Source: Lantana camara (Eukaryota > Streptophyta > Magnoliopsida > Lamiales > Verbenaceae). Taken from it: a stretch of 64,000 bases of DNA. Location: the NCBI GenBank assembly GCA_037501455.1, contig CM074860.1, forward strand, positions 47,936,501 through 48,000,500. The letters run 5' to 3'. The first letter of the stretch is position 1, and the number at the start of each line of letters is the position of its first letter. Below the pieces are notes generated by a model. That model was given only the letters and a program-made list of their open reading frames with translations, made no database searches and was not told the DNA's origin. The position numbers and the translations under genes were made by a program. This document shows, one piece after another, positions 33,782-46,640 of the stretch.

Positions 33782-33920
33782 GGGATCGCGGGCGCGACCC
33801 CAAAACAGCTAAATGGTGGTCGCGCCCCTCCAGCACACGCAGCAGCAAAAGTCGAAACAAGGCTGAAAAGGGGTCAAGCCCGCTAACGGAAATGCACTAA
33901 TCCCGGTCGCGGCCTCGACC
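33782..33920. repeat. Palindrome cluster in LTR E
   Basis: Units such as GGATCGCGGGCGCGACC (33783-33799), GGTCGCGCCCC near 33827 and GGTCGCGGCCTCGACC (33905-33920). The core resembles H but not A, B, J or K. Confidence 0.7.
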
Positions 33921-34358
33921 ATGCACGCAGCAGCAGCAAAACAGGGTAGCAGCAACAAAACACAAGCTAAACTAAATCCTAAATCAACCTAGCATGTAAG
34001 GGAAGGATTATACAACAATTATACATCATATTCAGGTCATATATCATGCAAAAATCGGACAAATATGCAAGGAGATGGATCAAACATTCATGTTCTTCAT
34101 TTTCATAGAAAAAGCATTAATGGAAACCTCAATTAAATGCACCAAACTTCAGAAATGAGTCCATACAATTAATAATGGATGTCTTAAGATCATAAATGAT
34201 GCATCAAACCAACAAAAATAACAAGAATTCATGCCAAATTCATCAAATCTCCACAAACCCTTACTATTCATTAATGAACCATAACATGCTTAATACACCA
34301 TCAAATTTATCAAAAGAGCACTCAAAAGAAAAAGAACAAGATGGAGAACAATATACCG

Positions 34359-34368
34359 GCTTACCTTT
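34359..34368 (-). promoter_or_regulatory. Putative splice donor in LTR E
   Basis: The sense strand reads TGAAAG|GTAAGC, with GT at 34364-34363, about 760 nt into the LTR. Confidence 0.5.
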
Positions 34369-35125
34369 CAAATTTGAGGCGAATCAGATCTGTATGGAGC
34401 AAGAAATGGCCAAATGAATAGTGTTTTCCCCCATTCTCTCTCTCTCGGGATGAACTGTTGTTTTCTCCTTCTTTCTTGCCTTTATTCCGAAATGGAGAGA
34501 AAATGGGTGGATAGAGGGTTAAGTTAGGGTCATATGGGTTCATGTATGGGCCGATTCGGATAAGAAACGGGTCGGTTATGATTAAAACGGGCGAACATAG
34601 CAAATATGTCACAAGGGTCGTGTTTCGGGCAAAATTTGGAGGTTCGAATGCGTTTAGAAAATTACAAACCCAGGTTCCCTAGCTTTCATTCTTGGTTAAG
34701 AGCCCGACGCTTCTTCTAGAATTGAAATCCGAATTCCCGAGCCCAAGTTACGCCTTCCGGAACAGGAGGTGCGCTAAAACGAGTTAGGCCCTCGTGTCCC
34801 TAACAAATAAAACCGTTCAAAACCATATCAAACGAACTCAAAAGTATAAAACAAACACGTAGGCAAATTTATAATAAAAATATTTCATGCATATCACGTA
34901 GTCACATACATCGGAGCAAATACGGGGTCAAACGGATCGAACGGGAAATCAAGCGGGGTCAAAACGAACAAAAACTTAACAAAGTATAACAATTAATTAT
35001 TTAACTAATGAATTAGGCATATAATCAATTTAATAAACACGTAAAAGAATAAATAAATAAATAAAACACGTACAAAACACTCTCGAAAGTGCGTACCTGT
35101 AAGGCCAGACGAGCGGGGTGTTACA

Positions 35126-35766
35126 GTTGCTCGGGTGGTGATGGTGTGGTGGTGTTGGGTGGAGTAAGAAAGAAAGAGAGGAATGGATGAAGAAAAGAAA
35201 GAAAAGAAAGAGAAGAAAGGAATTGGGGTGTATCTCGTGAATGGGGGGAGAAAAGAGAGAGAGTGTGGGGTCCATGGTGGTTTAGATATTTTTGTCTTGA
35301 GTTGGTTTAAATGATTTTTGGTAGAATTTAGCTGGTTTAGAGATCGAAATATAAATATTGTTCGATAGGTAACGAGGTACGAATTAAGTAAAAAGGATAT
35401 CGAAGGATTTAGAAAATTAAAATGAATAACAAGGCGAGGCTGGTGAATGCAAATGAGTGCTCGGGTGAAAGTTTGCACATAAGTCCTTAAGTTTACGTTA
35501 TTATCATTTACAACCACCAACTTTTAGTTAAGTTACAATTAAGCCCAAGACTTTATTATTCAATTTAGTCCTTACATTTTAGAAAGAGACAAATAAGGGC
35601 AATTTGACAATTAAGGGCACGTAAGCCACGTAATAGTAATTTGTTCACGAAATTAAATATATTAAGCACCCACTTAGCACTTAAAACATAGTTAAATCAC
35701 ATAATACTCGGCCTAAACCCACTCCTGAGTTCATACCTGAGTTGTCGTGAAATACGGGGTGTCACA
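35126..35766 (-). mobile_element. 5' LTR of L, first segment
   Basis: Sense start TGTGACACCCCG at 35766, followed by a GAACTCAGG-type stretch. It ends where E begins. Joined with 28841-31074 and 24574-24876 it gives a roughly 3.2-kb LTR. No donor site is visible; it may have been lost at the E junction. CT-rich tracts at 35155-35270 create chance reading frames. Confidence 0.65.
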
Positions 35767-35960
35767 CTTCCACTATTATGATTTTTGCTCTGATATTATT
35801 ATCTCTCGTTCTTGAATGATTTAACGGTTAGCTCCCGCCGAGCATAGCGAGTTAGTTGTGTCCCCGTTCGCCCTGATTTGGCACTTGTATAGACTTCCCA
35901 TTCCATATATGGGTCGGGTCTTGGAACGGGGAATATGGTGCCACACGCTCGGGCGCTACA
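35767..35960 (+). mobile_element. 3' end of plus-oriented LTR G
   Basis: 194 bp with the LTR-end signature GGGCGCTACA at 35960, followed at the usual spacing by a primer-binding site. The upstream part of this LTR is displaced by L. Confidence 0.7.
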
Positions 35961-36185
35961 TCCTTAAGTGGTATCAGAGCTTAAGGTTGCAAAAGACGGG
36001 CTCTCGTGTCGTGTTGAGTTAGTCTAAGTCATACGGCTTTAAGAACTGCTTGTCAAAGTACTTCTTATGCATTTCTTATGTGAAGTATGTACTTTAATTC
36101 TTATTTCTTGATCGAATTATTTGCAGTCCCATGCATGAACTAAAAATAACACTCATTTCAGTGTTTCAGGCTCATGGGAGTACAA
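35961..36185 (+). mobile_element. Leader of element G
   Basis: Primer-binding site TGGTATCAGAGC at 35969-35980. A PBS hairpin with AGAGCT (35976-35981) pairing GGCTCT (35999-36004), one G-U. A conserved leader block (GTCTAAGTCATACGG) and an acceptor-like TTTCAG near 36150-36173 follow. No gag follows; AT-rich Copia LTR sequence begins at about 36186. Confidence 0.7.
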
Positions 36186-36388
36186 ATAATTTAATTTATA
36201 ATTAATTATTTATTGGGTTTCTTTTTTTGAGAATAGTCTTAATAAATAATTAAAAGACCAAAATTAATTAATTATAGTTTAATTAATTAATTCTAGAAAA
36301 GAATTCACGTTACGAAAAAAATCGCACGTTTGGACCCACGTCACTGGCACGCCTGCGTGACAGGTGTCGGCCGCTTGTGCGTGACACG
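36186..36388 (-). mobile_element. Minus-oriented Copia-type LTR fragment, part 1
   Basis: Homologous, in reverse, to about 37580-37823 of the plus LTR: shared AAGACTATTCTCAAA and TTAATTAATTCTAGAA motifs. The outer end is truncated against G. Confidence 0.55.
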
Positions 36389-38400
36389 TGTTAGGAATAG
36401 TACCCTTAAACCAGATGTTTGCTTTACTATTTCCTTGTAAAATCACAACCAGTCTTTCGATAATAAACGAAATGATTTTGTTCATAGGCAATCACTTCCG
36501 TATGTGCTTATTTATGTTTGTTTGGGTTGACTGTGTTTTGCATGTTTTAAAGTCCCTTAATCCGATGAGGCCGTTAAGAACTTTGCCCTTACGGGAACGG
36601 CACATGAAACAAGTTCTTAACTCCATAAGCGAGGATTAGAAACTTCTCCAAGTTTATGAGTCCGACAGACAGTGGTAGTTTCGACCTTGACACCGTTGAG
36701 ACTTGCTTATGTGATTATATCCTTTTGAAGGATCATTCAGTTTCATGGAAGGATAAGTGTATTTGTTGATGCGTTCATAATACATAAGGGTAATTGCTAC
36801 AAGAACTTTCATCACTGAGATGTCCCACGTGAGAACATTCCTTAATGGGAAAGGAAGTCTCCCAAAAACTTCCAGATTAGGAAATATCTCACAGGTCAGT
36901 AACGTGATTCATTAATCCTTAGACTTGAGATTCTAGAATGTCTCATATGAGCTAAGTCTGTAATCTTTGATATAGGCTCATAAGGGTATCGCCATACAAA
37001 CACCTGAACCACGACCTATGTTGAGATTACACAAGTGGCATATGTAGAATTAATAGAATCAATAAATGACCTACACTTGTTAAGAACAGGAATGATCTCT
37101 TACTGATTGAGTTGTTCGTAGTCCATTAAATATTAAATCCTTGGCCAAGGTGGATAAAAGATCTAGACATCAAGAAAACGGGGTTTTCTTGGATTGAGGT
37201 CTAAATGGATATGAAAGGAACTTAACTTTAAAGATCAAGAATATTTAGGTTATGAGAATATTCCCATGCCTTAGTTCTTGATTGAGAGATGGAGTTGTGG
37301 GAGGATCGTATTTCACTGATTGTCATTGACTGAAAGGTTCTTCGATTCATTTCGTTATTCGGCTAGGGGTCACACACCCATTGCTAGATTACGGTAGTGT
37401 GATCTATGAAGTGATTAATTAATTAGGGAATTAATTAATTATTGTCAGTGTTAATCGAATAATGAACCTAAAGGGTCACACGCAAATGCCAGGATACGAG
37501 GGATATGTAAGGATGTTAATATGGTTAACGACGGATGAAATTTTTGATCGAAAATGGAGATTGGAATACATGGGCTTTGCCACATGTCAAGGAAACTTGA
37601 CTGCCACGTGTCACACATAGCCTGCGTGGCTGCTGTGGCACGTACGTAGCTCCAAACGTTTAATTATATTACACGGGAATTCCTTTCTAGAATTAATTAA
37701 TTAAATTATAATTAATTGATTTTAGTCTTTTAATTAATTTTCAATTAATTCTTAAGACTATTCTCAAATAAACCTAACCTAATAAATAATTAATTGGGAA
37801 TTAAATTATTTATTGAATCTTGACTTTGAACTTTGGGAAAGTCAAAAAGTTAAACTTTCTATTGTGGGAGAGCGAAGGTTATTTTTGCAGGACTTGGATA
37901 ACAAGTTGGGAACTTATTTTTCCAATTAAATTAATAATTAAAGGAGTTAATTATTGAGCAAGAAAACAAATCCACTAGGTTTAGGAAACCCTAATGGTTT
38001 GAACCCCCTAGTATAAATACTAGTGGTGGTGCTTCTCTTATTTTTTATACCAACACTCAAGAAGTGTTAAGTTTTTGAGAAAAATAAAAGAAAAGTTTTC
38101 AAAGTAAAAATCCTAGCCTAACGAAAGCTATAGAACTAGCATTCTCACTCGCTTGATTGTGTTCTAGGACTCGTGCGGATACGCTTTGGAGGATTGCCTA
38201 CTTTGGGATCTAATCGAAGGCCATTCGAGGGACTTTCCACTTGAAGGGTGTTCGTTAGGCAGTAACGACATCACTAGAAAGCTTTTACCTTTGTAAGTTT
38301 CTAAAACACCCTACTATACGATACGAAAATTGCAAGATAACGATTAAACTTTTGGAAAATTTTAAACTTCCGTTGCTCAACTCTTTCATGTTTTCCAACA
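36389..38400 (+). mobile_element. Solo Copia-type LTR
   Basis: About 2.0 kb, TGTTAGG...TTTTCCAACA. The promoter-like TAGTATAAATACTAG is near 38010. Flanks ACACG (36384-36388) and ACGCG (38401-38405) form a target duplication with one change. The internal GGGTCACACACCC block and TGTT...AACA ends are typical of Copia LTRs. No primer-binding site follows. Confidence 0.6.
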
Positions 38401-38470
38401 ACGCGTGCGGCCACGTACCGTGCGTGACACGTGGCGGAGCCCACGTTTTCGTGGCCCTCTTCCATCAACA
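38401..38470 (-). mobile_element. Minus-oriented Copia-type LTR fragment, part 2
   Basis: Sense start TGTTGATGGAAG at 38470. It continues part 1 once the solo LTR is removed, and contains ACGTGT-rich repeats. Confidence 0.5.
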
Positions 38471-39606
38471 ATGTAGCACCCAGCACGGTGGGCCACCACA
38501 TCCCACGCACCAAAGCCCGCTCAACATACGAGATGGAAGCCCGTACATGAACCAAGCAGTGGCGAACGAGAGACAGACAGACTCACACCTAAGTTAGGCG
38601 GGACCTAAACCCTGAACTTCAAAATTAAAACTCAAAATAAGTACAGAAGCAGAAGCATTCAAATCAAATTAAATCGTATGAAAAAAGTTGACGGGTTCAA
38701 TCTATCCCTAGAAGCCTGTCCCAAAAAAATCACAACAAAACGGGTTCATCTTATCCAAGCACCTGTCCTAACCTGTCTTGAATTCCAAACAATCAAATCA
38801 TGATCATAACATGTAAAGAACACATCATATACATAATATTCATACATTCAACGTATAACTTATTCAATTTACAATATGCATATGAATAGACTAAGACTTT
38901 ACCAAGAGACTTGATAGACTCGACTTCCCGCCTAGCACTCCAAAGCCTGCAAAAGAATTGAAAATAAAGCCGGGTTCAGTCTATAGGAGATTGGTGGGTA
39001 TAAAACAGGGTATATTAATATAATATCACGGAATTTAAACACCCACACATGCAAGCTATAATCCTTTGTGAGGTTTTTGAGATATTTCCCAATTGGGTAA
39101 AACAAAGGAAAACAACGCTCGGGATTACAACGATCAATTCCATAATTCATTCATTCATGAGGTCATTACGTGAGCCCTAGCGAATGGTCGAATTCTCTAA
39201 CCTTCACCTGGTGTGTGCATTATTCATTCATTCATTCATTAGTGGTCACACAACAATCATTCATTCATTCGTAGTCTTTCATTCATAATCATAATCGTAA
39301 TCATTCATTCATAATCATTAACAGTTACACCTTTTTCCTCCGGGTGGTGGATGGGTTTGCAAGGCCCGACCACCCATACATAAAGGTTCCCCTTCCTCGC
39401 TAATATCCTAGCGAGGTCGGTTTCGCCGTAGTTTATGTGGGGCTAATACATAGGATCACCTTCGGCCTTTGCCTCCCCGGATAGCCACATGTACTAAGTC
39501 CCTGGGCCCGTGTTCATAATCATACTCTTGCCAAAATCATAAGGTAGGGATACATAAAATAAGGGCGTTACATTCGAAATCATTTACTCTTTTGAAAAGA
39601 CTCGAC

Positions 39607-39630
39607 ATATATATATATATATATATATAT
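39607..39630. repeat. (TA)n microsatellite
   Basis: A pure alternating AT run of 24 bp inside LTR H. Confidence 0.9.
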
Positions 39631-40743
39631 ACGATACTTTGTCTTAAAACATTCACTTTGGAAATATCGGGTCGATTCATATCTGATAGAAGAGACACCC
39701 ACCTGTTACACCTTACTAAACAATACCAAAAGAAAGAAAGACTTGAAGGTAGCCTATGAACTCGGCAAGTCTCCGCCCTGGGGAAAACTGTACAAAAAAC
39801 AACATAGTGCATTCTTGAGACTCAAGACTCCAAATGAACTACATATGACCCACGACAATGCTTTAACAAGATATGACATGTACAAGTTATAACAATGTGT
39901 TATGCAAAGGTTCATGTATATAACTAATCCCACTTAGTCAAGTAAACCATTCAATCATTCGCTAGACGAGTAGATCGTGTTCTTTCGTTACCATTCTTTC
40001 TTTCAAATACCAATCGTTCATTCAATACATGTTATAATGCATGCTAGGAATGCATATGAGTCACTTATAAATGAAAAGAATCCATTAAACACATAGAGAA
40101 GGCAAGGGTTGCAAGGAAGATCACGTTGTAGCATTTAAACATTCATGCACAAAATCATGTTTACACCCCGTAATTCAAACCACAAAATTCATAAAAATAA
40201 CATAGCATGTCATTCAATAAGCCATTAATATCATAGAACATTTTAGGAGCAAAATAGACCAATTAAAACACATACGGACGTCAAGGGAGTGAAAGGAACG
40301 CGAAGAAGTGGATTTCGGTAAAAGCTGACAGTTTCCGGAAATGCGCAAGTTGTAGAAATTTGAACATATCTTGAGTTCTGGAATTTGGAATTAGGTTTTG
40401 TTTGTTGGATATGAAACTAAACAAACAGGGATTTCCGAGGATACATAGCTTGAATTTTGTTTGAAAACGATGTGAAAATGGTGAAGGTTTCAAGTTGGAT
40501 GAAGACAGACTTTCGGTGAAGTGGTGACACCAAAATCGATCGATCATATCTCATAAACCAGGACGAATTTTAAGGTAATTCCAATTGGAGAGTGTTCAAG
40601 ACTTTAAAAGGTTTTTATGGTTAAAAATTCAGGTCAATCGGAGGTCGTTTGGGTAGGTAAGGACGAGCAAATAACAAACAGAAGGAGAAAAACGCCTGCA
40701 GTACACAAGAGAGGAACTAAAATTCGAAAGTTGGCTGAAAAAT

Positions 40744-40890
40744 GGTCGCGACCTAGACCCAAAATGACCTAAAAATGGTCACGGCCATGACCTGGCACTG
40801 TAGAAGTCGAAACGTGGCTGATTTAGGGTCACGACCGCGACTGCTCGCTGCAGCAGGGGGAAAACACGATCACGTCCGCGACTGCTCGCA
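40744..40890. repeat. Palindrome cluster in LTR H
   Basis: GGTCGCGACC (40744-40753) is perfect. GGTCA/TGACC (40777-40792) has a 5-bp stem. GGTCACGACCGCGAC near 40827 and a GATCACGTCCGCGAC variant near 40868 are looser copies. Confidence 0.7.
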
Positions 40891-41343
40891 GCAGCAGGGG
40901 TAAAACGCGAAAATGGCCCCAAAAACTCAACAAATACTCAAGCAACTCATGCTATCGTCCATTTAACACATAATAGTAAGTTAAGGTAACAAAAATTCAT
41001 GCATTTCATGCTAAAATCTGGGCCAAACTTCAAGATATACTTGAAACACATGCAAGAGATATAATCATATTCATCTTCATACAAAAAGCTTCAAGAACTC
41101 CAATGGTAACTCACGAATTCCTTAAACCCCATGTAAAATCTGTTCATATAATCACTCATGGATGTGTTAGGATCATTTAGGTAGCATTAAATCTAAAGAA
41201 AGCACAAGAAACCAAGCAAATTCATCAATATAACTCTAAACCATTACTATTCATCATGCTATCCATAACTCATTCATTTCTCCATGGATTTCAACAAATA
41301 AGGTGTCAAAAGAAAGAAGAGAAGATGGATAATACATTAATAA

Positions 41344-41353
41344 ATTTACCTTT
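41344..41353 (-). promoter_or_regulatory. Putative splice donor in LTR H
   Basis: The sense strand reads ATGAAAG|GTAAAT, with GT at 41349-41348, about 740 nt into the LTR. Confidence 0.45.
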
Positions 41354-42145
41354 CATATTTGGAGTGATTTGGTGAGGTATTGAGCTCAAACCATGAAAAA
41401 GGAATGTATCTTTTTCTCTTCTATTCGAACTCGGATTGGAGCTGATAAAACCCTTATTTTTCTTCAATTGGGATGAAATGAGAGAGATGTAGATGAAAGG
41501 GGAATAATTCATGAGAATGTGTGTTCAAGTTTCACTCAATTTGGTGAAGAATTGAAATAGTTAGGGTCAAAATGGTAAAGTGTTGTCAATAAATGTGGGT
41601 GGTGTGTTTTGACGAGGTTTCGGGGGTTCAAACGGGCTTAGAAAAATAAGAGTCTTGGTTCATTGTACTTAAATCGTTGATACGAGTCCAACGGAGTTGA
41701 CGAAACTCGAATCCGAGGTCCCGACGTCAAGATATGGCGCCCGGAACCAAAGGTACGCTAGATGCTCTTTAGGCTCCATTTTGGTTCCAAAACCCTAACA
41801 ACCGAATCTGAAAATAGAAAACTAGCATATAAACATGTTCATAACACACATAACTCCAACATACCAAATTTTCACAAAAATCAGAAATCAAATTGGATAG
41901 AAACGACACTCAAACATTACCATATGGCATAAACGTTTCAACAATTTTTATGAAAATTCATATTCAAATATTCAAATAATAACAATTAGTAAAAGAATTA
42001 GTATGTGAAAGCATATATAATTAATTTAATTGCACATATACGTAGACACATACATCATACTTGCACGGCTAAAAAATCGGGCCGTTACAACCTCTCCCCC
42101 TTAAAAGAATTCGTCCTCGGATTCACTATCTCCCGAGCAAACAAT

Positions 42146-42338
42146 GACAGAACCCCGTCCCTCACAAGCAACAAGTAGAGATCCCCGTCTCTCGAACAAT
42201 AATAAGAGAACCCCATCTCTCACAAGCAGAAAGGAGAGAACCCCGTCTCTCAAACAACAAGGAGAGAACCCCGTCTCCCACAAAAATCAAGAGAACCCCG
42301 TCTCCTGAACAACAAAACAAGAGAGTCTCCAATTCTCT
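42146..42338 (-). repeat. Tandem hairpin array (H)
   Basis: Six to seven units like GGAGAGAACCCCGTCTCTC at about 42146, 42175, 42204, 42233, 42261, 42290 and 42320, spaced 28-31 bp. Some units have one stem mismatch. Confidence 0.8.
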
Positions 42339-43479
42339 CGAGCACCAAAACACAAAGCACAACACACCACAAAATAATACAAATAGGAAGTAGCGAAACA
42401 TCAAACAGCACAGTCACACAAGGATCAAGTAACAAGTATCAGGTCAATAATCAAGGCACATAGCATTAAAATTTATTTGAATTAAAATTGCATGTATGCA
42501 TATGCCATGGCTATTTGATGTACCGTTCACCGTAGTAAGGAAACTTGATGTTGACAATTTCGCGGTCCAAAATATAATCTGACCCCAAAGCTGGCTCGGT
42601 ACTTGACTTGTCTTTAATATCTTTAGTGTGTCCGATCAAGATGGTGATAGACCCTCTATTCCCACTCTTGAATCCTTCTTACCATCTCCTATTTGGTGAA
42701 GTCCTTGGAATTCGAATCTTCTATCTTTACCGATACCTGAATCTGCTACACTCAAGGGTAACTACTTTCAAGGCCTTAAGTTCGATTCCCATCTCACGAT
42801 TGTCCTCACCCCTATTTTCTCCTTCATGAATTCTTCCTCAATCAAGTTAAAACCATCGATTCCTAGAGTTAGATCAATCTTCTCGGGGGTTCTTCCCCAA
42901 CTCTTATTCAAGTTATCCCTTCATTCTCTTCAAGCCTGTAGGCTTGCATTCGGTTTCGGCCCATTCAATTCCCTACTTAAAGGTAAAGCATTTCTTATAA
43001 CTCTTGAAGTTTGATCCAAGTCCTTCAATGATCACCCCTTTCGGTTCATCTCATCTCAGATTTCCTCCCAGGTTATCATGGGAAAGCGACAGGTGACTTA
43101 ATATTATTTACTTTGTTATGTGTCGTCCGAACCCCTTTTACACATAATTAAATAGACCTTTATTGACACCATCCTATTTTATGATAACTTAATCCGGTTT
43201 CCTTTGACCAATACTGATTTAGGAGTTCACAGAAGCTCCCTCATAATTCCATCATCTTCAGAAATCCAATTCCCGTACAATGAATACCCTCTAGCAAGTT
43301 CCAACCTGAGTATACTGATTTAACTTTCACTTTGACGGTTCCATTACTAAGACTGTTTTACTTCTTTCCCATCGCCATCACTTGAACTTCCATATCTTCT
43401 ATGGTTTGAATTTCCCATTGTTCCTACTAGAACTATTCTTTGAGCACAACCTTGCATATCAAGTTTGTCTCTTGGTCGT

Positions 43480-43496
43480 GCTCTCCCCATTAAAAG
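43480..43496 (-). promoter_or_regulatory. Internal polypurine-tract-like motif (H)
   Basis: The sense strand reads CTTTTAATGGGGAGAGC, matching the terminal tract with one purine run broken by T. Confidence 0.45.
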
Positions 43497-46167
43497 TTTC
43501 CACCTTCTTAGATCGAGCTTTATTCGTCATCTTATAATCAAAATTCTTGGTCCACTTGAAATGAGCAATCCTTCTTCGGGATGGTGTTCGGTGTGTTAAA
43601 TTATAAATTAAAGTGATAAATTAAAAGAACATCCTGCACCCTTTGTTTGTCAAATCCTCTTCTGACTCTCTCGAAGTCCGAGATCCCAATCCCTTTTCAT
43701 GTTCGATCTGAACATCCCTGAGTCGACCCCCAACTCTTACTCTTCGAAGTACAATTCTCCTCTCTGTCTTAGCCCCATTACTAAAATATTATTTTTCTTC
43801 AATTCGGTTCGATAGAACATTGATTGAAGTAGTAATCGAAGTATTACACAAGCAAGGCATCCTAACAAGTAAACACTAAAGTAATGCATGTCAAGTTAAA
43901 ATGTATCGCCCCCAACGGGGCACCACACCCCCGCGCCATAGCTCAACACGTGTAATGAAACAAGGACTCCGCACACATGCCAAACCATAGCGAACGGAGA
44001 GAAACAAAAACAAAACCAAACCCTAAGCTAGGCAGGACGTAGACCCTGCAAATCACAAAACTCGACAAATATGCAGAAGCGTGATCATGGCAAATGAAAA
44101 TTCAAAACAATATAAGCAGGTGACGGGTTCAACTAGCATAGATCCCTAATCCTGAATATCCAACATAAATCATAAATGCAAACAGGTTCATTTAATCCGA
44201 ACACCGGTCCTAACCTATCGCGAATTCAAATCATAAATGAACAAATCATACTTAAACATATCCGTTCATAGGTTGATAATACAAAGCTAAAACTGAATTC
44301 AAAATGCAAATGCAAAGATCCAACTCATACAAGACTCGACTCCAAGATAAACTCACACCACCTAGCTCAGACTCCAAAGCTGAAACCTGCAGAGCTAAAA
44401 ACATAAAGAGGGAAGGGTCAATCACACTTAACTGAGCGAGGGGTTAACACACGCATGCTATTTATAATATACATAGCGAAGCACAGTAAAAGAAGATGTT
44501 CGTGAAGCCGGGATTAGTTTTTGCACGCCAAAACATTTGCCCGTGATAATATATATAGGCTGGTTTAGCAAAGCAGAACAAACGAAACTTAACTTATTTA
44601 ATGCGTATATTCAAAACATGCAGACTAAGCACACATATCCAAACATATTTTATTAGGTTAAAAGTACATCAAATTTTATCTTAATTTGAGAATCTACCCC
44701 CGTTTCACGAACTTAAGACCAACATAACAAGACTCGGCGGGCACAAGTGCAACTTACACAAAACAAATCAAAACGAGTGCATACTAGGAAAATACATAGG
44801 GTGATGGAAGGGTTGCGAGACCCTAACCATCCTTAAGCGGATGAGGGGAGTGCTCAATGCTTCTCAAACCCTCGGACTCCATCCCCCAACCTATCCACAG
44901 GTGGGTTCCGGTACATCCCTTACACGGAATTTGGGGCCCCACACTTACACTTACACTTATACTTATCACGAAAATTGGAAGCTTAAACCCGCTAGAATCA
45001 CACTTATATACATAGCACATGCATATCGTACTTATCATATCGTACGTACATATCACGCCGACCTTAAAATCATAACGAAATCGAAGCTTAGCGTACATAG
45101 GCTTATACATAGCTTCATACTTTCAAACTTATGGCAAAGCCAACAAATACTTATTTCACACATATCTACATATACGTAGAGGCTTATAAGTCACATGCAT
45201 ACGAAAACACATTTCATTAGGGTATAACTATATCCTAACCTCACCTCGAACCAAACGAAGACGAAGATAAAGCACTTGATTCACCCCAGAATCAACTTGA
45301 CGAACAAACACCACCCCGGGTGCACCTGGACAAACTGAAGACAGAAGATAAGACTTAGACTCAAGAATGATCCACATAGACGCACGGCGTATGTTCATAC
45401 ATATAGGAGATGAAATCAAGTAGGCATAACAAATATTCGAATCAATTCCATGCAATCCAAGACATTACATAGCTTAACATATTCATTTACAATCATATAA
45501 CACGTTCATGCGCACAACCAATGCATATTACAAGGCGGAGACACATAACACGGTGCATAGGTGCTTCGTGCAAATAATTCATATTATTCAAGCAACATAA
45601 AACACATATAACAACCCTTACATACACATAAGAAAGTTAAAACAAGTTGGGAATGGTTTTGGAGGTGGCAAGGTGTAAGAAAAACGGAAGAAAAGCACAA
45701 GAGATGGTTCCGAGCAAAAACAGGCAAACGCTGGAAATTTTCCGAAACGGACAAGCTGTAGGAAAACAGCCATAACTTGAGTTTGATAAATTAGAATTGA
45801 GTTTTTTTTTTCTTGGAACTGAAACTATACACATAAATCTTTAAAATGCTAGGTGGCTCAAAACGTGGTTCAAAGCGAGGCGAAAATAGCGTACGTTTGA
45901 AGTTGGACGAAAGCAGAATTTCGGCGAGATGGCGACACAAATTGTACACGTTTATATCTCATAATATAGAATGAATTTTGAGGTGATTCCAATTGGAGGA
46001 TGTTCTAGACTTCAAGAGGTTTCTGTTAATTCAAAAATCAGGCCAATCCGAGTTCAAACGAGGTCAGCACGGCCGTGTCAAAATTGGTCTGGAAACTGAC
46101 ACGGCCGTGTCGGAATAAAAAAATTCCAACTAGAAAGCTTGACACGCCCGTGTCGGAAATGAACTAG

Positions 46168-46640
46168 TGCTTGTCCCACATCGGTTGGGGAGGAGAACTA
46201 AGCCCACTTTATAAGTGGGTGGAAACCTCCCACTGTTGAGGCCTTTTCCTGGTTAGGCGCCTTCGGGCTTAAATTCCTGCGCGAGAAACAAAACCGTGTG
46301 GGTGGTGTCGCTTAGCCCACCAAAGCGGACAATATCGACAGGCGGGTTTTCGGGCTGTTACAAATGGTATCAGAGCCGGGACCCGGGCCGGTGTGCCATC
46401 GAGGACGCTGGGCCCTTATGGGGGGGTGGACTGTAAAGCTCAAAGTGCTTGTCCCACATCGGTTGGGGAGGAGAACTAAGCCCACTTTATAAGTGGGTGG
46501 AAACCTTCCACTATTGAGGCCTTTTCCTGGTTGGGCGCCTTCGGGCTTAAATTCCAGCGGGAGAAACAAAACCGTGAGGGTGGTGTCGCTTAGCCCACCA
46601 AAGCGGACAATGTCGACAGGCGGGTTTTCGGGCTGTTACA
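46168..46640 (+). mobile_element. TRIM element (Katydid-like)
   Basis: 473 bp: two 195-bp direct repeats (46168-46362 and 46446-46640) around an 83-bp middle. A primer-binding site TGGTATCAGAGCC begins at 46365 and a G-rich tract GGGGGGGTGGA lies near 46421. The repeats start TGCTTGTCCCACATCGG and end GGGCTGTTACA, motifs I recognise from the Katydid type of terminal-repeat retrotransposons in miniature. The repeats differ at 7 of 195 positions. No open gene. It is absent from LTRs 2 and 3 of B. No clear target duplication. Confidence 0.85.
46365..46377 (+). promoter_or_regulatory. Primer-binding site of the TRIM
   Basis: TGGTATCAGAGCC, two bases after the left repeat; initiator tRNA-Met type. 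Confidence 0.85.

Larger units (their letters stand above)
31727..35125 (-). mobile_element. 5' LTR of truncated element E
   Basis: 3,399 bp; sense start TGTAACACCCCGC at 35125, end GTGCTACA at 31727. It contains a donor-like site at 34363-34364 and a cluster of GGTCGCGGCC-type inverted repeats at 33782-33920. It lies inside LTR L, whose first 641 bp are at 35126-35766. Confidence 0.8.
38472..42089 (-). mobile_element. 3' LTR of element H
   Basis: 3,618 bp; sense start TGTAACGGCCCG at 42089, end GTGCTACA at 38472. A polypurine tract adjoins 42090, so it is the 3' LTR of a minus element. It contains CATT repeats (39220-39310), a TA microsatellite (39607-39630), a palindrome cluster (40744-40890) and a donor-like site (41348-41349). 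Confidence 0.85.
42090..43901 (-). mobile_element. Internal domain of element H (interrupted by B)
   Basis: Sense features from the LTR inward: polypurine tract (42090-42106), hairpin GAATTC/GGATTC (42107-42124, one mismatch in sense), hairpin array (42146-42338), GGTGAACGGTAC block (near 42521), decayed coding-like DNA shared with A (42550-43560) and an internal polypurine-like motif (43480-43496). There is no open gag or pol. Element B inserted at 43902, so the rest lies beyond the window. Confidence 0.75.

Noticed and set aside
35005..35520. 171-codon open frame on the minus strand
   Set aside because: It crosses the E/L junction and CT-rich tracts of two different LTRs, so it cannot be an ancestral gene.
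42101..42435. Arg/Gly/Ser/Leu repeat proteins on the minus strand (also 62424-62699)
   Set aside because: They are open frames through the tandem hairpin array. The repeat is kept for palindromic structure and the frame shifts between units.
46168..46640. Cassandra-type TRIM
   Set aside because: No 5S rRNA-like internal promoter segment is visible in the repeats. The motifs fit the Katydid type better.
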